A DNA stretch of 64,000 nucleotides from UBA6489 sp942490775 (GCA_942490775.1 CALNYL010000013.1:62001-126000); one strand, 5' to 3'; shown: positions 10,244 to 22,025, numbered from the stretch's first letter. A program made the numbers and translations. Notes: a model not told the origin generated them from the sequence alone.

Positions 10244-10840
10244 TTATTTTTCTGTTTTTTCTTCTTTTTCTTCTTTTTCTTCTTCTAATATACATTTAAA
10301 GGTTTTCAAAATATCTTCATATCTAGAATAATCATCTATACTAGTTGATAGAGCAATAGTTAAAAGATATGAATCTTCATCACATATATACCCTACTTGC
10401 ATAAATTTTACTCTTGGAGTATTTTCATTATATTTTGCTTCAAAAACATAAAGTTTTGATTCTTCCTCATCATTAAATATAAAATCTTTCGCTTCTAATT
10501 CATAATAACTTTCATAATCATTTCTAGCTCATAAATTTGTAAACTTAGAAAAATCCTTTGAGTTTATTTCTTCTTTTATCTTATCCTTTAGAATAAGTAG
10601 ATTATTAGAAAAACCATCTTTAGGTTCTATAGAAGATGCAACTAGAGATATTTCTGCATAACTAGGTTTCGGCAACATAGTAGAATCTCAAGAATCTATA
10701 ATATTCCAAGATGCAGGTATCCCTACTTCAAATTCATCTAGAGTTTTTAACACTAGTCAATTATCTGAGCCAGTATCTCAACAAGATAATAATCAGAAAA
10801 TTAAGATAAAAAATATAAAGGTTTTATTTTTTATGCTCAT
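10244..10840 (-). CDS. Putative lipoprotein, 198 aa
   Basis: ATG at 10840, TAA at 10244. The N-terminus MSIKNKTFIFFILIFGLLSC is a lipoprotein signal with Cys20; two of its residues depend on TGA=Gly. The mature part (GLVLKTLDEFEVGIPASWNI) resembles small lipoproteins with an anchored PsbP/Mog1-like fold in opening style, but I cannot confirm this. The C-terminus is an acidic low-complexity tail of EEEK repeats. Its start overlaps the end of the upstream membrane-protein gene by 10 bases, so the two are surely co-transcribed. Confidence 0.7.
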
Positions 10841-11166
10841 AGTTTAATTGTAAATGGTAATAAGGTTCCTATTAACGCTAAAATTATTATTAATAATAAA
10901 ATAAAAAATACTATTTTATTTTTCCAGAAAAACATTTTTTTTGCCAAGAAGTATAAAACAATAAAAAATGATACAACAAATAGTGTATATGTATAAATAA
11001 AAGTTTTTTCAAATATTTCAGAATAGAAATTTGCTATTAAAAAAAAGTAGTTTATAAAAAACAATAGAGCTGAAATGAGAAATATCATTTTAGACGATTT
11101 CAATCTAATTGTTAATAAATCCTTATTTGAAGCAGAAACTTTTTTTATTTTTTCTAATAAGACCAT
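10831..11166 (-). CDS. Small membrane protein, 111 aa
   Basis: Three transmembrane helices (about residues 28-47, 58-74 and 85-105) after a basic N-terminus MVLLEKIKKVSASNKDLLTI. The frame passes one TGA near the end and stops at TAA (10831), inside the start region of the lipoprotein gene, indicating translational coupling. No family recognised. It is divergent from gatC, with 87 bases between them. Confidence 0.65.
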
Positions 11167-11253
11167 AGTTTACTTGATTTTTTTATAAATAATTATATAC
11201 TCAGCCTTTATAATAACATAAAAGTGTAAAAATATAAAATAATTTTATAAAAA

Positions 11254-11541
11254 ATGTCTACAAAAAAATCTCAAATAAAGAAAGTATCAGAGAAGCTTAT
11301 AAAAATTCCTTGAAACAATGAGAAATTAATTTGAAATATAGAGGATATTTTGCATTATGTTGATTTGTTAGAGGAAGTAGATATCACTTGAGTTCAGCCA
11401 ACTATCTCTGTAGTTGAGACTTGAACTGCTATGAGAGAGGATATAGAGATAGAAAAAGAAGTTTTACCTAAAGAACTTTTAAATTGTTCAAACCAAAAGG
11501 TTGTAGCAAATCAAATAATTATACCAAACATAATGAAATAA
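11254..11541 (+). CDS. gatC: Asp-tRNA(Asn)/Glu-tRNA(Gln) amidotransferase subunit C
   Basis: 95 residues, the usual GatC length. The central segment NIEDILHYVDLLEEVDITGV followed by QPT, then MREDIEIEKEVLP and a C-terminal ANQIIIPNIMK, is the GatC signature (the peptide that wraps around GatA and stabilises the GatCAB complex). The complex converts misacylated Glu-tRNA(Gln) to Gln-tRNA(Gln). gatA and gatB are not in the window. Stop TAA lies 4 bases before the recF start, so the two form an operon. The N-terminal helix is less canonical than the rest. Confidence 0.85.
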
Positions 11542-11545
11542 TATT

Positions 11546-12592
11546 ATGTTAAAAACATTAGAATTAAGAAATTTTAGAAATTTTTGAAATTCTGTTTTTG
11601 ATTTTGATAATCATAAAAATTTAATAATCTGACCCAATTGAGAATGAAAAACTAATATACTAGAATCTATTGGTCTTTTTAGTGATAATAATATACTTGA
11701 TATAAATTATGGAAATTTAGTAAAAAAATGAGAAAAGTTTTTTTATGTAAAGATAATAATGGAAAATAAAGATGAATTTTCTGTTTCTTATGATAAGGAA
11801 AATAATAAAAAGAAGTATTTTATAAATAATAAGTCTACATCAAAAAAAAACTTGGTAAATTCATTCTCAAAAACAGTTTCATTTCATCCTATGATTATGA
11901 ATATGATGTATTTATCACCATCTCTTAGGAGAGGGTTTCTGGATAGTATTTTGGCTAGTTCTTATCCTGATTATGGAAAAGAGCTTAGAGAGTATAAAAA
12001 AATTCTTATAAATAGGAACAGAACTTTAAAAAATATAAATGAGTGAAAGAGTCAGAGGAGTGAGGTGTTTTTTTGGAATGATGTTTTTATAAAGAAGGCT
12101 TGTTCAATTTATGTTTATAGAGAGAAAATATTAAAGTATATAGAGAAAAATATACATTTATTAAAAGAGTATCTAAATGATAAGGTAAAAGATATTTCTT
12201 TTGTTTATAAAACAAAAATAGATAGGGAAGATGCAGAAAATAGTATTAAGTGTTATATAGAAAAGAATCTTGATAGAGATATAATTCTACAAAAGACTTA
12301 TATCTGACCTCATTTGGATGATTTTGAACTAAATCTTGATTGATTTTCTTTAATAAATTTTGCATCTAGATGAGAGGTGAAGAGTTTAATATTGTGATTA
12401 AAGTTTATAGAGGCAAAATTTATTAGTAGTATAACTGAACATAGTCCTATTTTTATAGTGGATGATATTTTAAGTGAGCTTGATGGAATGCATATAAATA
12501 TTTTGCTTAAGAATTTCTGAAATAATCAGGCTGTAATAACTTCTATAAAGGATATAGATCTAGAAGGGGAGAGGATATACTTGGGGTTGTAG
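11546..12592 (+). CDS. recF: DNA replication and repair protein RecF
   Basis: 348 residues, typical RecF length. The start MLKTLELRNFRNFGNSVFDF is the family N-terminus. Walker A GPNGEGKTN (residues ~30-38) has all three glycines encoded by TGA, the strongest single proof of the code in this window. PSLRRGFLD and the Walker B/D-loop VDDILSELD are in place. RecF is a membrane-independent SMC-like ATPase that loads RecA at gaps with RecO and RecR. It follows gatC by 4 bases. The final codons overlap, in another frame, a KAGFKFK tail shared with the ORF at 46256. Confidence 0.95.
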
Positions 12593-12631
12593 AAAAAGCT
12601 GGTTTTAAATTTAAATAAGTTTTTTTCACAC

Positions 12632-12674
12632 AAAAAGGAGGAAGTAAAGTTTTAGACTTTACTTCCTCCTTTTT
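12632..12674. terminator. Strong bidirectional terminator after recF
   Basis: A perfect 19-base stem (AAAAAGGAGGAAGTAAAGT with its complement) around a 5-base loop, flanked by T runs on both strands. It ends recF on the plus strand and the hypothetical gene 12699-13103 on the minus strand. Confidence 0.9.
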
Positions 12675-12698
12675 CTTGTATTTTTTAAGAGCTTTCTT

Positions 12699-13103
12699 TT
12701 ATGCGGCTTGTGCATAACTATGATCATCAGCAACATTTACAACAGTCGGTACAACATCAGGATTTTGTAATTCTTGGAAATATTCTGCTCAAGGCTGTAT
12801 TTTCTTATAAACATCAGCTTTTCCCAATAACAATGCTCTTACACCATTCTTAACTGGTTGAAGAAAATCTCATAATTTTGCTTCTTCAGGAGTCATATCT
12901 GCTATGTTTTCAGTATCTAATTTTACTTTCATTATAGGTTCTAATAAACTTAAAGCTATAGTAGTATCTTCATTAATTGTATTTTGTACTTCTTGGAGTG
13001 TACTTGCTTGTACTTTAGAAGTTTTTGGCGAATATCAAGTCAACCTATCTGGAGAATTTATATTTAATTCGTAAACTGCTCATCAATAATTCATTGCATT
13101 CAT
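12699..13103 (-). CDS. Hypothetical protein, 134 aa
   Basis: ATG at 13103 (a second in-frame ATG lies at codon 4), TAA at 12699. The frame holds several TGA glycines. The protein is soluble, acidic and Val/Ala/Thr rich (AVYELNINSPDRLTGYSPKT near the start; LGDFLQPVKNGVRALLLGKA in the middle). There are no membrane segments. Coding strand composition and the flanking terminator support a real gene. The family is not recognised. Confidence 0.6.
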
Positions 13104-13157
13104 AATATTTAAAATTAAGATTTAAAAATTTTTATTTATAAAATAACTAATTTTTTT

Positions 13158-13201
13158 GTAGCTTCTTTCCCCTGAGAAGGGGAGAGAATTTAGAGAGAGG
13201 T
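13158..13201. repeat. Dispersed palindromic element (family A)
   Basis: GTAGCTTCTTTCCCCTGAGA continues into AGGGGAGAGAATTTAGAGAG, a near-exact copy of the element also found at 31540, 32971, 53679 and, reversed, at 59184 and 35752. CCCCT-GAGA-AGGGG forms the central hairpin, and CTTC/CCTC pairs with GAGG at the outside. It lies between two minus-strand genes. Confidence 0.8.
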
Positions 13202-13224
13202 TCCTCCCCCCTTCGCTACAGAAT

Positions 13225-15804
13225 TTACCTCATTGTTAAAAATACCTCTTGGTTTCTATTGAGAACGGTAGCTAAGAGATAGGCTCATTCTCATCTGGTA
13301 ATTTTAATTTTAGGTCTATAATAACTATCTCAGAATCTATCCTTCCAAGTACTATTTTTATTAAATATGGCATTAGCTATTTCGTTATCTCTATTTTCCA
13401 AATCTATATATTTTATAGAATTTTTACTTCAGGTATCTTCTATTATCAAATATTTATAAGATAGTTTTAGAAACTCTTCTCTGGATAATTCTTCAAATCT
13501 TTTTGCTTTAAAGCTTTCTAGTTCTTTTAGATTTTTATCTATCTTACTCTTTGCTGTTTTAGAATTTGTATTATCCTTCATAACTTCTAAAGTATTTTTT
13601 ATCCAATTTATTCACTCTAGTTGTGTAAGTCAGTTATCTTGAAGAAAGTATCAGTTATCTATTCAATCTACTACTCATTTTTTTAGCATTTCAATTACTT
13701 CGTCTTTGTATAAATAGTCGTTATCTAGTCACTTTGGTTTTTGTACTGTTAAGCTTCTTTTTTCTATGACTTTGTTTGTTTTTTTATCTATTAGTTCTAT
13801 ACTTGCATTTTGAGATTTAGCTTTGTAGTTAAATAAAAGTAATCACCCTGTTGTATCCTCATAAGTAAATTCTATTCCATTTTTATAATCAGCACACTCT
13901 TTTGTAAAAGATTGTTCTAAGGTATCTAGGCTTCATTTTTTTATACAGATTTCTACTCAATCATTAGTTTTTAGTTTATATTTTCACTCATATTTTATAT
14001 TTAAAAGCCTTTGTCATGATGAGTCGTTAAAGGCTACAAATCATGATTTTTCCTCTGATAGAACTGTATCTCATCAGGTAAATATTTCTCAAGAACTTAT
14101 TGATATTGATTCACTATCAGAGTAAGCTTTTATCTTAAAACTTTTTATTACTTCATTTCATATTTTTACTTTTAGGGTTGTATTTCAGATACTTTTTCAG
14201 GATATATCTATATCTCTTTTTCAGTCTCTGAAGTTATAGAGTTTAGTAGGAAAAATTTTTACTTTATCAAAATCTGTTTCAAAAGTCATTGCTGATGGAA
14301 TATTTCATTTAAATGCTCTTCATTTTTTCTTATCTGTGACACTTAGGTTAAGCTTTATGGTTTTTCATATTTTTACATTTCATCCTATTTCCTCTAATTT
14401 TAAATCTATATTATAGTCATTTAAAAAGTCTTTTAACTCTTGGGCCTTTATTTCTTCTCTAGACATAATATTTTTTTGTGGAATATTTTGTGTTTTTACA
14501 TTTGATGTTACTACTACGGTTGTATTAGTTTTCTTTTCTTCTACTTTTTTTTCTATTTTTTCTTTCTCCTTATCATTCTTTTTATATTTATTTTTTTCTA
14601 TCTCTATTACTTTTGGTTCTTCTATTCTAATAATTTTTGTTGTATTTTTTTCCTCTGTATCTTCTTTTTTTACTGCTGAAACTATTTTTATATTTTCTAA
14701 ATCATTTAGTAAATATTCTCGATAATCCGATTTTGTTTGTTTTCTAGTTTTAGGACCAAACCGTCAAGCTCATACACTATATCTTGTTTCTATAACTCAT
14801 GTTTTTACTTGATAGTCTATAAGATCTTCTACTATATCATTATAGTTTCAATTTATGTCTCAGTTGTATTCTCATAGGTCTTTAAATATTTGTTGTACCT
14901 TTTTTATATCAGTTTTGTCATATCAGATATAAACTGTTCTATCAAATATACTAAAATCGTATAAATTTTCTTCTGTTTTTTTATCTTTAGTTTCTTTTGA
15001 TTCTTTAGGAGTTTCTGCAATTACATTTGGAACTTTTTCTATTTTCAAATCATTTAAAATAGCTCATTGAGTTTCTAAAAATAGTAATGGATCTATTGTA
15101 TTTTGTTTTAGTTCTCAAGAACATACAGATGTATTATTCATTTTTAGATTACTATAAGGACATGTTTCTGGATTATAGTAGAAAGGATGAAAAGGAGCTG
15201 TATCATAATCTATCTGAAAATGTAAATGATTTCAGGTAGAATTTCATGTACTTCATACTTCTCATATTTTTATTCAAGTCTTAACTTTTTGTCATTTTTT
15301 TACATCTATTTTAGATAGGTGCATATAGTTTGAAACTATTTTTTTTCAGTTTACTAAGTGTTCAATAGATACAATATTTCAGGTATATAATCATTTTTTT
15401 GCAGATATAACCGTTCATTGATATATATTATAGACTGGAGTTCATTCTGCTGTTGCTATATCTACTCAAATATGTCATCAGTTTCATACATCCCAACCAT
15501 ATGTATAACTTCAAGACCATAAAACTGAATATAGTCTGGTGTAGTCATTAAATCATCAATTTAGTTTTGCATATTTTTCATAATCTTTTGTTTTTACTAT
15601 AGGAAGGGGTTGTTTACAGTTTGACGACAAATTAGAAAACTTTTCAAATCTACAATCTAGCTTTGAAATTTCTTTTAGTGGGTAAACCATTTTTTCTCAA
15701 GCAGAAACATATGTATTAATAGAAATTAAAGAGAATATCAGGAAAAATAAAACCAATACTGAAACAAACTTGTTTAATTTTGTATAGTTTAATTTATTAT
15801 CCAT
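13225..15804 (-). CDS. Secreted M23 peptidase with peptidoglycan-binding and SLH-like regions
   Basis: 859 residues, all in one frame if TGA is Gly. Residues 1-36 form a signal peptide (KFVSVLVLFFLIFSLISINT). The M23/LytM endopeptidase domain spans ~95-215 with the zinc ligands in GHIGVD (H111, D115) and HLHFQ (H193, H195). A PG-binding-1-like segment follows (~295-350, LGEYNGDINGNY to GAGRFGPKTRKQT), then a Lys/Glu linker, one or two Ig-like beta domains (~450-640), and a C-terminal SLH-like helical part with EVIEMLKKGVVDGIDGYFLQ. It should cut and bind cell-wall peptidoglycan outside the cell, of itself or of a partner cell. The N-terminal copy of the codons is A/C-rich, the rest T-rich. 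Confidence 0.88.
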
Positions 15805-15964
15805 TTTTAATATTTAAAAAATAATTTTATAAAAGTGCTTTTTTGTGTATAATTTTTTTGTTTTTTAAGAGATAGAATACTTTGACTTTTAAATTATCTC
15901 ATAAAAAATACCTCTTGTCAAATATTAAAAATGTTTTTTAATATATTTTCTAATAAACAATAAT

Positions 15965-16798
15965 ATGTACATATTTTCTATAAATATTTTTTGAATCCAG
16001 ATATTACCAAGTTATTATTGACTTATGTATGCCTTAGGGTTTATAGCTTGATATTATATCATCAAAAAAAGAGGAAAATTCTCAATAAACTATTTCTCAG
16101 ATAAACAAAAAAAAGTTTTAGAAACAAAAAATCTTTTATCTAAAAATAAAAAACAAGTTCCTTTATTAGATAATTTACTATTTTATATATTTCTATGAGT
16201 AATATTATGATGAAGACTATGATACACTCTTTTTTATAACTTTTATTATTATATAGAAAATCTAGGACAAATTTTTAGAATATGGGAATGATGAATGAGT
16301 TTTCATGGAGGGGTTTTATGAGTTCTAATAGCTATGGCTTTATTTTCAAAGAGATACAAAATTAGTTTTTTAATGATAGCTGATGAGGTAACTGCAATAT
16401 TACCAATATGATTAGGTCTTGGTAGAATCTGAAATTATTTAAATAAAGAACTTCTAGGTTTTCATCCGTATACTTGACCTCTTGCTACTAAAATAAATGA
16501 TATTTCATATTTTCCTTCTACTTTAGTTGAGTCTCTACTTGAGGGGCTTGTTTTATTTTTCATACTAAATTGGATTTATAAGAATAAAAAATTTAACTGA
16601 CAGATTTGAACTTTATTTTTAATATTTTACTCTATTTTTAGGATATTAGTAGAAATATTTTTTAGAATGCCAGATGAGCATATAGGTTATATATTTTGAT
16701 TTTTAACTATGTGAGAAATCTTAAGTTTACCAATGCTAGTGATTTGAATTTACTATTACTTAAAACTTAGGAAAACTTCTCAGAAATTACAATTATAG
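15965..16798 (+). CDS. lgt: Prolipoprotein diacylglyceryl transferase
   Basis: 277 residues, multi-spanning. The family signature GLGLGRIGNYLNKELLG (~residues 155-171) is present, as are the substrate-site motifs GGRLGY and SFHGGVLG and the late EHIGYIFGFLTMGEILS segment. The enzyme transfers diacylglycerol to the lipobox cysteine of prolipoproteins and fits the lipoprotein genes at 3599 and 10244. Divergent from the M23 peptidase gene; followed by a secreted-protein gene 71 bases downstream. Confidence 0.96.
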
Positions 16799-16810
16799 TA
16801 AAACAAACTT

Positions 16811-16837
16811 TTGACTTTTAAAAATATACTATACAAT
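16811..16837 (+). promoter_or_regulatory. Candidate promoter for the 16870 gene
   Basis: TTGACT and TACAAT are separated by 15 bases and lie 33 bases before the ATG. The same TACAAT box with a TTG- or TTT-starting -35 recurs before other genes in this window (19144, 47194, 59718, 63365). Confidence 0.4.
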
Positions 16838-16869
16838 ATCAGCACTTTTTAATATTTAATAAAAAAATT

Positions 16870-17670
16870 ATGAAAAAAACAAAGATTGGTTTTATTGTAG
16901 TTTTGGCTTTTTTTGTCTGAACTACACTTACTTTCTGAGGATATGAGGAAATATCAAATAAGAAATTTTATCGCTCCGATGAGTTTCCTGTTTTTGGTAG
17001 TGGTTATATTGAATCTGGTGATTATGAGAATTATGTAGAATGAAATTTTGAAGACTATAAGGATGAACTTGCTCTTTATAATATAAAAGAAGAAAAATGT
17101 AAATATGTTTCTTATCTTGAAAGAAGTGAAGATGGAAAAAATATATATTTTGCTTGTTGATATGAGAGTGGAAAGATGTATCCTGATTTAGAGGTATTCG
17201 AAAATGGTAAACTAGTAATGCAATTTCCATCTTGACCTTCAATAGCTAATATTAGTTTAGATGAAAATTGAGACTTAGAAATAGAAGCTATAAAATCATA
17301 CTTTACAGACCAATGAAGTAGAATAACTTATAAGAGAACTCCAGAGACTACGGAAGAATTACTTGCTGAATCATTATCTATAAAAGAAGTATTGTCTAAG
17401 TGAAAATATGGTAAATATCTTAAATTATTTGATGCTTTTGTAGAAGGACTTTCTGATGAAAAATTAGATGAAATTCTTGAAAAAATAGAAAATATGTGAA
17501 TAGAGAGTAAGGCTATGGTTGGTTACAGAAATATTTTTGCATTAATTGCTAATAAAATAAAATTAGAGAGGTTAGAAAGGGAGGAAAATACGGATAATGA
17601 AGGAGAAGTAATAGATGAATGAGTAGAGGTGGAAAATGAAACAGGAGAATGAGTAGAAAAAACTGAATAA
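16870..17670 (+). CDS. Putative secreted protein, 266 aa
   Basis: A signal peptide (MKKTKIGFIVVLAFFVGTTL) is followed by an acidic mature protein. Residues ~30-130 form a beta-rich domain with Cys pairs (EEKCKYVSYL and FACGYESGK); residues ~160-230 are helical (LFDAFVEGLSDEKLDEILEK); the tail is low-complexity Glu/Val/Gly (EGEVIDEGVEVENETGEGVE), where several glycines are TGA. It is likely to be exported and cell-surface associated. Downstream lies a perfect terminator hairpin. The family is not recognised. Confidence 0.7.
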
Positions 17671-17684
17671 TTTCTTCAAGAAAT

Positions 17685-17726
17685 ACATAAAAAATAAGGC
17701 AAATTAATTTGCCTTATTTTTTATGT
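17685..17726. terminator. Perfect 42-base palindromic terminator
   Basis: The 21 bases at 17685-17705 are the exact reverse complement of 17706-17726 (core AAGGCAAATTAATTTGCCTT with A and T tracts outside). It ends the secreted-protein gene. Confidence 0.9.
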
Positions 17727-17897
17727 AAGAACTTAAACTATATTTTCTTTTGCTTTTTTATAGACTTTATTGATAATCTCTTTTTCTAAAATTATTTTTA
17801 TAGTTTTAAAAAATAGAAAGTATCAAAGGGCTAAAGTCATCTGTTGACCAACAGTATAACATTTATATTCTACAAAACAGTTATTTTTCTTAAAAAA

Positions 17898-19106
17898 ATG
17901 AAAATCCTAAACAAAAACATAAAACTATTTTATACAATAAGCTTTTTAAATGCTTGTATTTTTACTACATCAATCTGGTCTTTTTTCTTTACAAAGTATT
18001 TAACATTTTCTTTTAAAACAGCAATGTTTATAGTTGTTTTTTCGTGAATAGTTTCGGCTATATTTGAAATCCCCTCTTGAGCTTGGGCAGATAGACTTTG
18101 AAGAAAAAAAATGTATTTTTACGGGGTATTCTTAATAATTTTATCTTATAGCTTTTGGTTATTTGCAGATACATTATATCTATTTCTGATTTCTTCTTTA
18201 TTATGCTGAATATGATTTGCTATAACCTCTTGAAATATAGAGGCTTTGATTCATGATTCTTTGGAATGAAAATGAGTGGAAGCAAGATTTAAAGACATAC
18301 AAGCAAATGCTCATATATTTAATTTTTCTTGAAGATTTTTTTCTTCTGTATTTGCAGGATATCTATTCATAATGAATCCTAAATTACCAATATTTGTAAC
18401 CATTCTAGCTTACTCTATAGTTTTTATTATATTATTTTTCTTAAAAGAATCTAGTCAAGAACTTTCACACTCAAAAAATACTAGAACACATATAAAGGAA
18501 TGATTAGATTTTATCTTAAAAAATGATTATATATTTTACTTTATATCAATAGTTTGTTGTATTACCTCTATTTGAAATGTGTACTGGTTTACATATCAGC
18601 TTTATTTTGAACAAATCGGTTTTAGTATAGAAAATATTTGAATAGTTTTTGCAGTGATATGACTATTTTCAGCAGTTTGAGCATATATTATAAAAAGATT
18701 ACAAAATATTTTATCTGAAAAACAAATTGTTTTGCTTATGTTACTTTTACTTTTTGTTTCAGAAATATTTCTTCAGTTTTTTAATGCTTATTTAGCTATA
18801 TTATGAGCTATACTTATTGCAATAATGCATTGATTTATAAAAAGCTTCTGAAATAATGTTTTAATTAAAAGGTCTCCTAAAACCCATAAATCTACAATTT
18901 TATCAGTATTTTCTCTTTGAATAACCGCTTGATATTGAATTTTCTCTATAGTTTCTTGATTTATTGTAGATTGTTTTTGACTAAAAGAATTGTATTTACT
19001 AAATATTTTACTAACTATAGCAGTAATAATGTTTAGTTTGATAAGATTAAGGAAGAAAAAAACACATAAGAAGGATACCAGCACACCTTTTTTAGGAAAA
19101 TTATAG
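17898..19106 (+). CDS. Major facilitator superfamily transporter
   Basis: 402 residues with about 12 transmembrane helices. The MFS loop 2-3 motif is visible as GAWADRLGRKKMYFYG (~residues 66-81), and ALIHDSLEGKGVEARFKDIQ resembles the helix 4-5 region of drug-efflux type MFS proteins. It would be an inner-membrane secondary transporter; the substrate cannot be told. An in-frame upstream start at about 17844 is possible, but 17898 gives the normal MFS N-terminus. It stands alone between a terminator and a promoter. Confidence 0.85.
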
Positions 19107-19143
19107 ACTATTTCTTTATTTGTTTAGAAAATATTAAAAAAAT

Positions 19144-19173
19144 TTTACAAATAGGTATTCTATGTGATACAAT
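19144..19173 (+). promoter_or_regulatory. Candidate promoter for the 19205 gene
   Basis: TTTACA and TACAAT with an 18-base spacer, 31 bases before the ATG at 19205. TGTG just before the -10 may act as an extended element. Confidence 0.4.
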
Positions 19174-19204
19174 AGTTAAGTATTTATAGCTTAACTATTT
19201 TTTT

Positions 19205-20746
19205 ATGTTTTATTTTTTGAAGATAAATAGGAGGATTTTTTTTAGTAGTGCTAGGTTGCAATTTGAGAAATTAATAGAAGGTGGATGAGAAATTAGAAAA
19301 AAACATGAACAAAAAAGAATAAATGAAAGAGAAGAGCATTTTACAAAGTTCTTTGATGCTATAAATCAAGAAAATCAATATTTAGCTGATTTGAAGTTAT
19401 TAGCTAGTAAACGGAAAGGTATTGATAATCTTGATGAACTTGATGAATATGATAAAGCTGTTCTAAAAAAGGATTTAATAGAAATGCTTAATCTGATTCA
19501 TTTACATGATAATCCAAATGGTTCTACAAAATTTTTAAAAGAAGCTAGAAAAAAAGCTAAAAAAGAAGGTAGTTCTCTTTCATATGTTATTCATAACAAA
19601 AAAGATGAAAATAAAAATAATATAAGAAATTATGCTACCCCTAGAGAAAATGAAGTTGATTTGATAAAGGATCTTAAAGAATCTAAAAATAAATTAGTTG
19701 ATTATCTAAATGGTAAGTGAGTAACTATTACAGAAGATGGAAAGGTAGAAGTGAAGGATGATGATATAACGAACTTAGAGAAAAAAATAGCTGCATTAAA
19801 TAATACAGATTATAAGGTACAAAAATGAAAAGAACAAAGTTATAAAACAGTAGATGATTATAAAGAAGAGCTTGAAATTGCAAGGGATAGACTATCGGCT
19901 CAATTAAAATTAGATAATTTAAGAGAAAGTTCTGTTAATATTGTTAATATTGAAGAAGAAAGACTAAATTTAAGATTATATATAGAAGAATGGAAGTGAG
20001 TACCTATTGAAAGTCTTGATAATTATTATCTAGATATAGATGATATAGAGGTGATTATACAAGATATGGAAAAAACTAAAGATGAGTATAAAACAAGAGA
20101 TGATTTTTCTGATTTAGTTCTTGATCTAGAAAAGAATATAAAAAAGTTTAAAGAATATCTTAAATCTAAAATAGATTCTAATAAGAAAAATGAAAATGAT
20201 CCTGAAAAGGAAGTTCTTAGAAAGCCTGAGAAAACTGAGGAATTAATTAGATCAGAAGAATCAGTAGAACCAGTAGATAAACATGTAGCAACAGAAAAAG
20301 AAACAGATACTGTTGTCTGAAAAGAAAAACATAAGGGTTGAGCTTCTTGTAATTGGAAAACAAGAAAATGTACTAATCTTTCAGAAAAAGAAAGAAGGGT
20401 TCCAGTTAATAAAATAAAGCCTAAAGAACAAGAAGAAAGTTATGTAGATAGACCCAAGGAATATGAAAAACTGAAGGCATATATTAAGTCAGCAATAAGT
20501 AAAATAGAAAGTTATTATTTTCGTGATGAATGAATTGGAAACTTTGATTATAAGGAATATTTGACTAGACTAAGTGAAGCACTAGAAGTAATGGATAAAC
20601 AAAATCTATTAACTGAAGATGTAAAAATGAACTTAGGACACTTTACTCATATAATAGACTCTTATTACTCCATAGTAATGAAGTGAGAAAATCCTAATAA
20701 CTTAGCGATTAAAAATAAAGTAGATAATCTTTTAAAAATAGCTTAA
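19205..20746 (+). CDS. Large charged coiled-coil protein, 513 aa
   Basis: The frame from ATG 19205 (MFYFLKINRRIFFSSARLQF) to TAA is open with TGA=Gly. Most of the protein is Lys/Glu/Asp-rich helix (for example DNLDELDEYDKAVLKKDLIE and LVLDLEKNIKKFKEYLKSKI), a long coiled coil, followed by a Glu/Pro/Val linker, a short basic Cys-containing patch (CNWKTRKC) and a C-terminal helical domain of ~110 residues. There is no signal peptide or membrane segment after the first 20 residues. A purine-rich AGGAGG lies inside the first codons, so the true start could be slightly downstream. Function unknown; a structural or scaffolding role is possible. Confidence 0.65.
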
Positions 20747-20776
20747 TTTTTTGAAAAAATATTTTTCCTTCATATA

Positions 20777-20811
20777 ATAAAAACTATACTCTCTAAAAGT
20801 ATAGTTTTTAT
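20777..20811 (+). terminator. Hairpin terminator
   Basis: AAAACTATACT pairs with AGTATAGTTTT around CTCTAAA, followed by a T run. It ends the coiled-coil gene at 20746, just before the M20 peptidase gene. Confidence 0.8.
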
Positions 20812-20830
20812 TTATGTTAAAATTTTATTT

Positions 20831-21940
20831 ATGAAAAAAGAATTATTAGAACTTACCCATAGCCTACTAAACATTCACTCCATCTCATCCGATATAAAAA
20901 AACTTAACGAAATAGTAGACTTCACTCACAAATACATAAAAGAAAATACAACAAAAAAACATTTCTCAGAAAAACTAGAGTTTGAAAATAAACCCTCTTT
21001 AATAGTAAAAAACTTTGATTGAAAAAAAGCAGACATAATACTAAACGGTCACCTCGATGTAGTCCCACCAAGCGATGAAAATCAATTTGATTTCTATGAA
21101 AAAAACTGAAAACTCTATGGAAGATGAACCTGAGATATGAAGTGATGAATTGCCATTTTAATAAAACTTATGATAGAAATCATAAATTCAGAATTTACAG
21201 ATAAAAAAATAATGCTTATTTTAAATACCGATGAAGAAGTTTGATGAGAAAATTGAGCAAAAGAGATTACAGAACTTGGTTATATTTGAGATGTAGTTTT
21301 GATACCAGATGCTGGTTGAATAAATAGCATTGTGTATAAAGAAAAATGACTCTGTGATATAGATTTTGAAATAAATGGTAAAGCCTCTCACAGTGCAGAA
21401 CCTTGGAATTGAGACGATGCTATAGAAAAAACTTATGAGTTTTATAGAGAAGTAAAAAAAGCATTAGAAAAAAAAGAAATAATATATGGATGAAAAAATG
21501 GTAGATGGTGAAACTCTGTGGTTATATCTAAAATCTCAGGTTGAGAAGCTACTAATATGGTTTGTGGTTTAATTAAAGGACATTTAAATATTAGATTTAC
21601 AGAAGAAATAACACCAGAAAAGTTAAAAAGTGTGGTTAATGATTTACTTGAAAAGTATAACTGAAAAATGTTAAGCTTCTTTATAGGATCTCTTCTGTAT
21701 AGCCCTAAAGATAATGAGCATATACAAAAATATTTAGAGATATGTAAAAAAAAGATTTGAAATAAAGTTGGCTTAACTCATGAACATGGAGCTTCTGATG
21801 GAAGATACTTTGCTGAAAAATGATCTGTTGTTATTTTTCACAAAGCCGATGATTTTTGACTTCATTCTAAGTGAGAATATGTTGTAGTGGATGATTTAGA
21901 GAAAGTTTATAAATGTTATAAGGAGTTTATTTTTGGGTAG
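20831..21940 (+). CDS. M20 family metallopeptidase (DapE/ArgE-like)
   Basis: 369 residues. The M20 zinc motifs are present in order: NGHLDVVPP (His and Asp), GRGTGDMKGG (bridging Asp), NTDEEVGGENG (catalytic Glu-Glu), IPDAG, and a late HEHGASDGRYF. Members cleave succinyl-diaminopimelate, acetylornithine or small peptides; the closest in motif style are the DapE/ArgE group and aminoacylases. In a host-dependent cell a peptide or acyl-amino-acid scavenging role is more likely than biosynthesis, which is an inference. Codon usage changes along the gene from A/C-rich to G/T-rich. Confidence 0.88.
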
Positions 21941-22025
21941 AAAATGTAAAAAAACTAGGATTAAGATTAGTACTATTAGTTTTTTTTATATTAAATAGGA
22001 TTTTATTATTTAATAAATAATTTTT

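Noticed and set aside
11546..12592. TGA as selenocysteine or tryptophan
   Set aside because: TGA is far too frequent for Sec and falls on invariant glycines, while Trp is encoded by TGG at conserved Trp sites.
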